The position numbers and the translations under genes are program-made. A stretch of DNA of 8,256 bases from contig JAFTHG010000149.1 in NCBI GenBank assembly GCA_017457555.1, positions 1-8,256 of the forward strand. Direction: 5' to 3'. Shown piece by piece: positions 1-5,526 of this stretch. The notes under the pieces were generated by a model, which saw nothing but the letters and a program-made list of their open reading frames with translations, was not told the DNA's origin and searched no databases. Within the stretch, counting starts at the first letter, position 1. The number at the start of each line of letters is the position of its first letter. Source of the DNA: Kiritimatiellia bacterium. GTDB lineage: Bacteria; Verrucomicrobiota; Kiritimatiellia; RFP12; DVOR01.

Positions 1-1
1 A

Positions 2-64
2 GCGACCACCGACATTGCCGGTTACCGCACAGACTTCCTCGCCCTTCACGGCTTTGAAGGTTAA
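2..64 (+). CDS. 3' end of a gene, resembles C-terminus of FabV-type enoyl-ACP reductase (partial)
   Basis: Only the last 20 codons are inside the window, in frame 2, ending in TAA at 62-64. They read A-T-T-D-I-A-G-Y-R-T-D-F-L-A-L-H-G-F-E-G. The pattern T-D-(I/F)-A-G-Y-(R)-x-(D/E)-F-L-x-L-x-G-F is what I recall from the C-terminal end of FabV/trans-2-enoyl-CoA reductases, the NADH-dependent enzymes for the last step of fatty-acid elongation. From memory, FabV proteins usually continue some 10 or more residues past this point with a GVDY-type tail, so this copy would be slightly short. A terminator hairpin begins 40 bp downstream, which supports a real gene end here. The family call rests on a short stretch and is tentative; that the frame is coding is more secure. 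Confidence 0.45.
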   Translation, partial: ATTDIAGYRTDFLALHGFEG

Positions 65-104
65 GACGCCGCACAGTCGCGAATTGCAATTGTGTTATTG
101 CACG

Positions 105-136
105 AACACTCCGGCCCCGCCGGAGTGTTTCTTTTT
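105..136 (+). terminator. Rho-independent terminator after the partial upstream gene
   Basis: A perfect 10-bp stem, AACACTCCGG (105-114) with CCGGAGTGTT (120-129), closes a 5-base loop (CCCCG) and is followed by TCTTTTT. It sits 40 bp after the stop codon of the partial gene and before the rsmI promoter, so it separates the two transcription units. Confidence 0.88.
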
Positions 137-233
137 GGTAAACGTGCTTGCTTTTGTCCTTTTCTGGCGCAGGAGAACTTCTTTGTTTTGTCCGTTTCTA
201 ACGGGAACGTGCAACCTTTATGAGCCGTTTTCG

Positions 234-242
234 TGTTATAAT
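234..242 (+). promoter_or_regulatory. Extended -10 promoter for rsmI
   Basis: TGT-TATAAT at 234-242 is a perfect extended -10 element (TGn followed by the consensus TATAAT at 237-242). No good -35 is seen at the usual distance (ACCTTT at 214-219 with a 17-bp spacer is poor), which is tolerable for extended -10 promoters. Transcription would start about 7 bases downstream, near 249-250, which is where the preferred ATG of rsmI lies. The message would then have almost no 5' leader. Confidence 0.6.
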
Positions 243-249
243 GTATGGT

Positions 250-963
250 ATGGATTTAGAAGCACAGTTATATGTGGTGGCGACACCGTTGGGTAATTTG
301 GGCGATCTCTCCCAGCGGGTGCGCGATGTTCTAACTGCCGTGCCGTGCATGGCGTGCGAGGATACGCGCCGTACGTGGCAGCTGCTCTCTGCGTTAGGGG
401 TGCCGCGGCCGGAGATGTTTTCGTATCGCCAGGGCAATGAAGAGCAGGTGACGCGCCGCATTATGGGGTTGGTTCAGGCAGGGACGCCAGTGGCACTCTG
501 TTCAGACGGAGGCTACCCCGGAATCAGTGATCCGGGCTATCGAGTGATTCGTGCGTTTGCTGTGGCAGGACTGCCTTACACGGTGCTTCCAGGGCCGTGC
601 AGTGTGGAATTGGCACTCTTGCTCTCCGGCTTGCCAACGTCCAGTTATACCTTTAAAGGATTCCCTCCCAGACGCCCGGGTGCGCTGAAAAAATTCTTTG
701 AACAGGAGCGTCTGTTACCGCACACAATGGTATGCCTGGAGTCACCTTTTCGCGTGGTGGCGAGTTTGAAAGCGGCTTTAGAAGTGCTTGGTAATCGCGA
801 GGCGGCGGTTTGTCTGGAAATGACAAAGTTGCACGAACGCGTAATGCGTGGTACACTAATGGAATTAATCGAACAAATCGGAACGCGTCCGCTGAAAGGT
901 GAAGTCACCTTTGTTGTGGCGGGAGCGAATCCGAAGTTCGATCACAGTGAAGATGAAAACTAA
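250..963 (+). CDS. rsmI: 16S rRNA (cytidine-1402-2'-O)-methyltransferase RsmI, short form
   Basis: RsmI uses S-adenosylmethionine to 2'-O-methylate C1402 of 16S rRNA in the ribosomal P site. The 237-residue product shows the family order: VATPLGNLGD (10-19), CEDTR (36-40), SDGGYPGISDPG (85-96), LPGPCSVELALLLSGLP (113-129), KGFPP (136-140), LESPFR (163-168), EMTKLHERVMRGTL (190-203) and KGEVTFVVAG (216-225). The usual signatures are SDAGTPGISDPG, PGPS and GFLP, so three sites are altered. E. coli RsmI has about 286 residues; this one stops soon after the KGE strand and lacks the C-terminal extension. The frame is open from 220, and an upstream ATG there would add ten residues. I prefer 250 because a TATAAT box lies inside that extension and similarity begins right after residue 5. 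No Shine-Dalgarno precedes 250. It leads a cluster with the next two genes. Family assignment is firm; start and full activity are less so. Confidence 0.92.
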   Translation: MDLEAQLYVVATPLGNLGDLSQRVRDVLTAVPCMACEDTRRTWQLLSALGVPRPEMFSYRQGNEEQVTRRIMGLVQAGTPVALCSDGGYPGISDPGYRVIRAFAVAGLPYTVLPGPCSVELALLLSGLPTSSYTFKGFPPRRPGALKKFFEQERLLPHTMVCLESPFRVVASLKAALEVLGNREAAVCLEMTKLHERVMRGTLMELIEQIGTRPLKGEVTFVVAGANPKFDHSEDEN

Positions 964-970
964 TCGATCA

Positions 971-977
971 GAGGCGG
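971..977 (+). promoter_or_regulatory. Ribosome binding site that decides the start of the DUF481 gene
   Basis: GAGGCGG at 971-977 lies 7 bases before ATG 985 but only 1 base before the in-frame TTG at 979. The spacing favours ATG 985, which also gives a clean signal peptide beginning M-K-K. Confidence 0.7.
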
Positions 978-984
978 TTTGACA

Positions 985-2073
985 ATGAAAAAGGTGCTTG
1001 CACTTGCTGTTGCAGTCTGCTTGGCTGCCGGCGTAATGGCTGACAAGATTACAACCAATAATGGTGACGTAATCACAGGTAAAGTCCTTGGAATCAAGGG
1101 AGGTAAGGTGACGATTGAAACGGCATTCGCCGGCGCAATCGACATTGATCGCAGCTTGATTCAGACAATTGATTACGATAATACCGAAACGATGTTTGTG
1201 CGTACCGATGCGACGGTGCGCGAAAAGACGGAAGTGTCGGTTTCGCGTGACGCAGCGGGTAACGTGGTCTTAATCCCCGTGGCAGACAAAAATAAAGCCC
1301 TTGCTTTGAGTGATGTGAGCACGTTGTGGGATGCTGATGGCGAAGATCCGGACTTCCCTCCGGTGAAGTTGTGGGCCTTCAGTGCAAGTGTCGGTTTGAC
1401 AGGGCATAAGGGATCTTCTGAAGATATGTCTTTTTCGGCCTATTTGGATGCCGTCCGTACGACGGAACACACCACGTTGAAGCTTTACGCTTCGATGAAC
1501 AAGGCGCGTAGTGAAGGCGTTAAGACCTCTGAACAGTACATCGCAGGCTTGGACTTTGAGCATCGCCCCGGCGATCGTTGGTCGTGGTATCTGCGTGATG
1601 AAATGCAGCACAACCGCTTCAATGACTACAAGCTGCGCAACGTGTTAGGTGCCGGTGCCGGTTACTACGCATGGAATACCACCACCGATGGGCGCGTTTC
1701 CCTGCTTCGCTTCCGCTTCGGTCTGGCTCACACCTATACCGATCACTATGCTAAGAAGCCCTTCTCGATGGAATCTGTCACCGATAGTGATATTGCGCTT
1801 GACCTCGGTCTGCTTTTCCATTACGACTTCGTCTGCGGTATCAGCTGGAATACCGAAATCACCTATACGCCACTCATTGACGATCTTGAAAAGGGTACAA
1901 TCGTACATGAAACCAAGTGGTCTTACCTGATGAAGGAATTGGGCCTCGTGTCGGACAAACTCTCGGACGTTTCGCTGGAAGCTGGCGTGCGTAACGAATA
2001 TCAGACGCAGCCTGAGCCCGGCACTCAGCACACGGATACCACGTGGTATCTGCGTTTGTCGAAGAGCTGGTAA
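985..2073 (+). CDS. DUF481 family outer-membrane beta-barrel protein with N-terminal small beta domain
   Basis: The 362-residue product begins with a lipid-export type signal peptide: KK, then a hydrophobic stretch to about residue 17, with a likely cleavage after VMA (17-19). Residues 20-65 (DKITTNNGDVITGKVLGI..., then AGAIDIDRSLIQTI) form a compact beta-rich domain of the SH3/LSm-like kind often found ahead of DUF481. A weaker similar unit may occupy 72-115. From about 128 to the end, alternating hydrophobic and polar strands rich in Tyr, Trp and Phe make up the DUF481 barrel, closing on W-Y-L-R-L-S-K-S-W. A terminal aromatic residue is typical of proteins inserted by the BAM machinery. The exact role of DUF481 proteins is not established; a porin-like or envelope role is inference. 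Only 21 bp separate it from rsmI and 25 bp from pdxJ. Codons strongly favour GAA, AAG, CGT and GGT, suggesting higher expression than its neighbours. Confidence 0.85.
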   Translation: MKKVLALAVAVCLAAGVMADKITTNNGDVITGKVLGIKGGKVTIETAFAGAIDIDRSLIQTIDYDNTETMFVRTDATVREKTEVSVSRDAAGNVVLIPVADKNKALALSDVSTLWDADGEDPDFPPVKLWAFSASVGLTGHKGSSEDMSFSAYLDAVRTTEHTTLKLYASMNKARSEGVKTSEQYIAGLDFEHRPGDRWSWYLRDEMQHNRFNDYKLRNVLGAGAGYYAWNTTTDGRVSLLRFRFGLAHTYTDHYAKKPFSMESVTDSDIALDLGLLFHYDFVCGISWNTEITYTPLIDDLEKGTIVHETKWSYLMKELGLVSDKLSDVSLEAGVRNEYQTQPEPGTQHTDTTWYLRLSKSW

Positions 2074-2098
2074 GCCATTTTACGCGGAGCGTTTCACG

Positions 2099-2818
2099 AT
2101 GGACAGCATTAAACTGGGTGTCAACATCGACCATGCTGCCACGCTACGTCAGGCACGTGGCGTGGATTATCCGGACTTGGTGGAGATTGCCCGCCTTGTT
2201 GAAGGGGCAGGTGCGCATGGCATTACCATCCATTTGCGTGAAGATCGTCGCCACATTCAGGATGCCGATGTTTATAACCTGCGCCGAACGCTGACCACGC
2301 GGATGAATCTGGAGATGGCCAATAATCCGGATGTGGTGCGCGTGGCGTTGGACGTAGTGCCGGATGAAGTCTGTTTGGTACCGGAGCGCCGTCAGGAATT
2401 GACCACAGAGGGCGGTTTGGATGCAGCAGGTCAATTGGATGCGCTGCGCCCGACCGTGCAGGCTCTCGCCGCACAAGGCACACATGTGTCGCTCTTTGTT
2501 GCGCCAGATCGCCGTCAGTTGGAAGCGGCGGCAGCGTTGGGGGCGCCTTACGTGGAATTGCACACGGGAGCCTATGCTAATGCCACCGGGGATGACTTGA
2601 AGCGCGAATTAGAGGCAATCTATGATGCTGCTGCGTATGGAGCAACGCTCGGTTTGAAGGTCAATGCCGGCCATGGGCTGACAATGACTAATGTGAAGCC
2701 GCTCTTGACGATTCCCAATCTGGATACGTTGAATATCGGACACAGCATTATTGCTCACGCTCTTTTTGTGGGTGTGGCACAGGCAACCCGCGACATGCTT
2801 GCTGCAATTGCGCGTTAA
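2099..2818 (+). CDS. pdxJ: Pyridoxine 5'-phosphate synthase PdxJ
   Basis: PdxJ condenses 1-deoxy-D-xylulose 5-phosphate with 3-amino-2-oxopropyl phosphate (1-amino-acetone 3-phosphate) to give pyridoxine 5'-phosphate, the last ring-forming step of the DXP-dependent vitamin B6 route, in the cytoplasm. The 239-residue length matches the family. Visible hallmarks are GVNIDHAATLRQARG (7-21), GITIHLREDRRHI (41-53) with His45 and Arg47, TRMNLEMA (67-74) with Glu72, CLVPERRQELTTEGGLD (92-108), the ELHTG phosphate loop (153-157), LKVNAGHGLT (186-195) with His192, and LNIGHSIIAHA (211-221). These correspond to the E. coli catalytic His45, Glu72 and His193, so the enzyme should be active. GGAG at 2086-2089 lies 9 bases before the ATG. 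It is the last gene before a strong terminator, and no other B6 gene is in the window. Confidence 0.97.
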   Translation: MDSIKLGVNIDHAATLRQARGVDYPDLVEIARLVEGAGAHGITIHLREDRRHIQDADVYNLRRTLTTRMNLEMANNPDVVRVALDVVPDEVCLVPERRQELTTEGGLDAAGQLDALRPTVQALAAQGTHVSLFVAPDRRQLEAAAALGAPYVELHTGAYANATGDDLKRELEAIYDAAAYGATLGLKVNAGHGLTMTNVKPLLTIPNLDTLNIGHSIIAHALFVGVAQATRDMLAAIAR

Positions 2819-2838
2819 GGGTGGGCCGATTCTTACTG

Positions 2839-2871
2839 CGCCACCGGGAAATGCTCCGGTGGCGTTTTCTT
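2839..2871 (+). terminator. Rho-independent terminator after pdxJ
   Basis: CGCCACCGG (2839-2847) pairs perfectly with CCGGTGGCG (2856-2864) over 9 bp around an 8-base loop, followed by TTTTCTT. It lies 20 bp after the pdxJ stop. tgt begins only 27 bp beyond it and no convincing promoter fits in between, so it may terminate only part of the transcripts. Confidence 0.87.
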
Positions 2872-2881
2872 ATCACGTGAT
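2872..2881. repeat. 10-bp perfect palindrome before tgt
   Basis: ATCACGTGAT at 2872-2881 is a perfect inverted repeat lying between the pdxJ terminator and the tgt ribosome binding site (GGAGA, 2888-2892). It could be an operator half-site pair for a dimeric regulator, or chance. I know of no regulator to assign to it. Confidence 0.3.
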
Positions 2882-2898
2882 GATCTTGGAGAACCATA

Positions 2899-4053
2899 AT
2901 GTCAACACCTCCCATTGGGACCTATGAAATTCTTCACGAGGATGCCAAAAGCGGTGCCCGTTTAGGCCGTTTGTGGACGAAGCATGGGCCAGTACCAACG
3001 CCGGTCTTTATGCCTGTGGGGACGCAAGCGACCGTGAAGACTTTGGGTGCTGAGGATTTGGAACGACTCAATGCGCCGATTATTCTCGGTAATACCTATC
3101 ACCTGATGTTGCGTCCCGGCATGGAAGTGATGGAACAGCTCGGAGGGTTGCATCAGTTTCAGGATTGGCATGGGCCGATTTTGACGGATTCTGGAGGTTT
3201 TCAGGTTTTTTCCCTCTCTTCGCTTCGCAAAATTACAGAAGAGGGCGTTTCCTTTCAGTCGCATATAGATGGTCGCCGTCTCTTTATGGGGCCTAAGGAA
3301 TCAATGGCGGTGCAACGCGTTTTGGGATCGGATATCGCCATGTTGTTTGACGAGTGCATTCCGTATCCGGCTACAGAAGACTATGCAGCGCGTAGCGTAG
3401 AGAAAACATTGCGCTGGGCTCGAGTCTGTCTGGAGCAGGAACGCGCAGAAGGCCAACTTTATTTTGGGATTGTACAAGGTTCGGAATTTGCCCACTTGCG
3501 CAAACATTGTGCACTGGAATTAGCCGCCATGGAAAAGGATGGCCTGAATGGTTTTGCGGTTGGAGGCGTGAGTGTGGGTGAACCTGAACCTTTCATTCTG
3601 AAGGGGATTTCAGATTCGGTGCCCTATATGCCGCGTCATCGCCCGCGTTATGTTATGGGTTTGGGAGACCTCTGGCAGATGACCGAAGCTGTGGGAATGG
3701 GATGTGATATGTTTGACTGCGTGATTCCCACGCGTAATGCCCGTAATGGGTCGGCTTTCACGAACGATGGCCCATATCCCGTGAAGGCCGGAGCCTGGAA
3801 GGCCTGCGATGCGCCTGTAGAGCCGGGTTGCACGTGCCCATGTTGCTCGCGGCATACGCGTGGTTATGTGCGCCATTTGCTCAATACGTCTGAAATGCTG
3901 GGCTACCGTCTGCTGACGTTGCACAACATTCACATGTATTTGCGCTTTATGGAGCGGATGCGCGAAGCGATTGCCAATGACTGCTTCCTTGAATTCCGCG
4001 CTGAAGCGTATGCGCGCTTGCGTGAACACCCCACACGTGGTGCCTTGGCGTAA
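2899..4053 (+). CDS. tgt: tRNA-guanine(34) transglycosylase (queuine tRNA-ribosyltransferase)
   Basis: Tgt exchanges guanine at wobble position 34 of GUN-anticodon tRNAs for preQ1, the committed step of queuosine modification. The 384 residues match the bacterial TIM-barrel enzyme. Visible sites are LTDSGGFQVFSLS (95-107) with the base-binding Asp97, FDECIPY (150-156) with Asp151, FGIVQG (189-194) with Gln193, GFAVGGVSVGE (218-228), CDMFDCVIPTRNARNG (268-283) with nucleophile Asp272, and the zinc site Cys310-x-Cys312-xx-Cys315 plus His341 in TLHN. All expected ligands are present. The loop before the nucleophile reads YVMGLGDLWQM (250-260), where most bacterial Tgt proteins have a GVGTPEDL-like sequence; this may be a lineage variant. 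ATG 2899 is set by GGAGA at 2888-2892, 6 bases upstream. No other queuosine gene (queA, queC-F) lies in the window. The final residues 375-384 are not conserved. Confidence 0.97.
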   Translation: MSTPPIGTYEILHEDAKSGARLGRLWTKHGPVPTPVFMPVGTQATVKTLGAEDLERLNAPIILGNTYHLMLRPGMEVMEQLGGLHQFQDWHGPILTDSGGFQVFSLSSLRKITEEGVSFQSHIDGRRLFMGPKESMAVQRVLGSDIAMLFDECIPYPATEDYAARSVEKTLRWARVCLEQERAEGQLYFGIVQGSEFAHLRKHCALELAAMEKDGLNGFAVGGVSVGEPEPFILKGISDSVPYMPRHRPRYVMGLGDLWQMTEAVGMGCDMFDCVIPTRNARNGSAFTNDGPYPVKAGAWKACDAPVEPGCTCPCCSRHTRGYVRHLLNTSEMLGYRLLTLHNIHMYLRFMERMREAIANDCFLEFRAEAYARLREHPTRGALA

Positions 4054-4181
4054 GGGTAGGCGCACTGCGAAAGAAGAACCCTAGGTTTGAAAAGATCCGG
4101 AGCTCTTTCTGTAGAGAGGCGAATTCAACAGACAAAAAGTTGGAAAAGTATGATTTTACCTCTGAAAAGCCGTTTTTAGAC

Positions 4182-4211
4182 TTGCAACTAAACGCTTTGG
4201 AAGTGTAAACT
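4182..4211 (+). promoter_or_regulatory. Putative sigma-70 type promoter for nagA
   Basis: TTGCAA (4182-4187) and TAAACT (4206-4211) are separated by 18 bp, and TG immediately precedes the -10. The match is moderate (4 of 6 in the -10 box). It lies in the 199-bp spacer between tgt and nagA (4054-4252), the longest non-coding stretch here. The rest of that spacer is A/T-richer and holds no clear gene, terminator or riboswitch that I can recognise. The predicted leader is about 35 bases. Confidence 0.45.
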
Positions 4212-4239
4212 ATTGGGTACAACAACTCACTATAAGAAG

Positions 4240-4244
4240 AGGAG
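4240..4244 (+). promoter_or_regulatory. Shine-Dalgarno of nagA
   Basis: AGGAG at 4240-4244, in a purine-rich run from 4235, lies 8 bases before ATG 4253. It fixes the nagA start and suggests efficient translation. Confidence 0.75.
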
Positions 4245-4252
4245 TAGAGATT

Positions 4253-5416
4253 ATGGCAAAAGGTTTAATCAAGAATGCGTACATCGTGAGCCCCGGTTAT
4301 GAGTTTGATGGTGGCGCAATTATCATTGAAAACGACAAGATTGCAAAGGTGCTTCAGCCCGGCACGCCCCTCCCGACGGATGCAGACTGGGTATATGACG
4401 CAGAAGGCCGGATGGTGATGCCTGGCTTCATTGATGTGCATACGCACGGTGCTGCCGGCGTAGACGTTTGTGATGACGAAGATCCCACCGCAATTGAAAA
4501 GATTGCAGAAGCTAAGCTCAAAGAAGGTTGCACCTCCTGGTGCCCCACCACGTTGACGCTGCCGGAAGAACAGCTTGCCAAGTCGCTTGAACACGTGGCC
4601 GCTTATCGCAAGACTGAAAAGTATTCCAAGGTGCTCGGCGTTCACTTGGAAGGTCCGTTTATCAATCCTTCCTGCTGCGGTGCACAGAACCCTGCTTATC
4701 TTCGTAAGCCTGATATTGAAGAAGTGAAGCGTCTGAACGCCATTACGCCTGTTTGCCAGGTTTCTTATGCGCCTGAAGCAGAAGTCGGCAACGGTCCTCA
4801 GTTTGCCCGTGAATGTTTAGAAATGGGTATCGTTCCTTCCGCAGGTCACACCAAGTGTTCTTACAAGGAATTCAAGGCTGTCTACGCTGCAGGTTGCCGT
4901 CACTTGACGCACTTCTGCAATCAAATGACACCGCTTCACCACCGCGACATTGGTTTGGTTGGCGCAGGCTTGCTTCTGGACGATCTCCGTGCAGAAATGA
5001 TCTGCGATAAGATTCACCTTTGCCCTGACATGATTGAACTCGCCTTCCAGACCAAGGATATTGAGAGTATTCTCCTGATTACCGACTCAATGCGCGCTTC
5101 GCACATGCCTGACGGTCCTTCCAGTCTTGGAGGCTTGGATGTCATTGTGGAGAATGGAGCAGCCCGTCTGGCCTCTAATGGCGCACTCGCAGGGTCCATC
5201 CTTCGTATGAACGTGGCCCTCAAGAATGTGTGGGAGGTCACAGGTATGCCGCTCAATGTTTTGGTAAAGACCACTTCTTACAACCAGGCGCTTGAACACG
5301 GCTTGGAAGATAAGCTCGGTTGCATTGAACCCGGCTACATTGCAGACATCACCGTGCTTGATGATGAAACCTTTGATGTCTGCGCTGTCTTCGTGAACGG
5401 CGAAAAGCGTCTGTAA
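4253..5416 (+). CDS. nagA: N-acetylglucosamine-6-phosphate deacetylase
   Basis: NagA removes acetate from N-acetylglucosamine 6-phosphate to give glucosamine 6-phosphate, feeding amino sugars from chitin, mucin or recycled peptidoglycan into glycolysis or wall synthesis. The 387-residue length fits this amidohydrolase family. Features in order: N-terminal beta-sandwich strands, PGFIDVHTHGAAGVDV (57-72) with His63 and His65, TTLTL (99-103), GVHLEGPF (129-136) with metal ligand Glu133, PSAGHT (195-200) with His199, HLTHFCNQMTPLHH (217-230) with His220, CDKIHLCP (251-258) with His255, LLITDS (274-279) with catalytic Asp278, and NGALAGS near 312-318. The usual HLFNAM and DGIH motifs appear here as HFCNQM and DKIH, and the sequence after Asp278 reads SMRASHMPDG. 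All metal and catalytic residues remain, so this may be a NagA subfamily. It is cysteine-rich for a cytosolic enzyme. Codons favour GAA, AAG and GGT, suggesting good expression. nagB and a transporter are not adjacent. Confidence 0.95.
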   Translation: MAKGLIKNAYIVSPGYEFDGGAIIIENDKIAKVLQPGTPLPTDADWVYDAEGRMVMPGFIDVHTHGAAGVDVCDDEDPTAIEKIAEAKLKEGCTSWCPTTLTLPEEQLAKSLEHVAAYRKTEKYSKVLGVHLEGPFINPSCCGAQNPAYLRKPDIEEVKRLNAITPVCQVSYAPEAEVGNGPQFARECLEMGIVPSAGHTKCSYKEFKAVYAAGCRHLTHFCNQMTPLHHRDIGLVGAGLLLDDLRAEMICDKIHLCPDMIELAFQTKDIESILLITDSMRASHMPDGPSSLGGLDVIVENGAARLASNGALAGSILRMNVALKNVWEVTGMPLNVLVKTTSYNQALEHGLEDKLGCIEPGYIADITVLDDETFDVCAVFVNGEKRL

Positions 5417-5459
5417 GGACGATAAGCGCAACACTGTGGCGTAATAACGGTGACAGAAG

Positions 5460-5495
5460 AAAACGGATGGCTTCGCGCCATCCGTTTTTGTTTTT
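5460..5495. terminator. Intrinsic terminator shared by convergent nagA and peptidase genes
   Basis: AAAACGGATGG (5460-5470) pairs with CCATCCGTTTT (5478-5488); an extra C-G pair leaves a 5-base loop TTCGC. On the plus strand it is followed by TGTTTTT, ideal for nagA. On the minus strand the stem is followed by TTTTCTTCT, so it can also end the convergent peptidase transcript, whose stop is at 5527. It is the main feature of the 110-bp gap 5417-5526. Confidence 0.9.
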
Positions 5496-5526
5496 GCAAG
5501 CAGGAAAAGAAACTGCGTTGAAGGAT

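Noticed and set aside
15..296. A 93-codon plus-strand frame across the first terminator and the rsmI start
   Set aside because: It runs through the terminator hairpin and into rsmI in another frame, has no family features, and overlaps the better-supported partial frame at 2-64.
979..981. TTG as the start of the DUF481 gene
   Set aside because: It lies 1 base after the GAGGCGG ribosome site, and ATG 985 has proper spacing and begins a normal signal peptide.
3610..4065. A 151-codon minus-strand open frame antisense to tgt
   Set aside because: It lies wholly opposite a well-conserved tgt, has no ribosome site that I can see, and its composition is what antisense of the coding strand gives.
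4091..4108. Hairpin AAAGA...TCTTT after tgt as a terminator
   Set aside because: The stem is only 5 bp and no T run follows. I do not see a convincing terminator for tgt in 4054-4180.
4231..4236. TATAAG as a -10 box for nagA
   Set aside because: It matches 5 of 6 bases but has no suitable -35, and a start there would fall within or after the ribosome binding site, leaving no usable leader.
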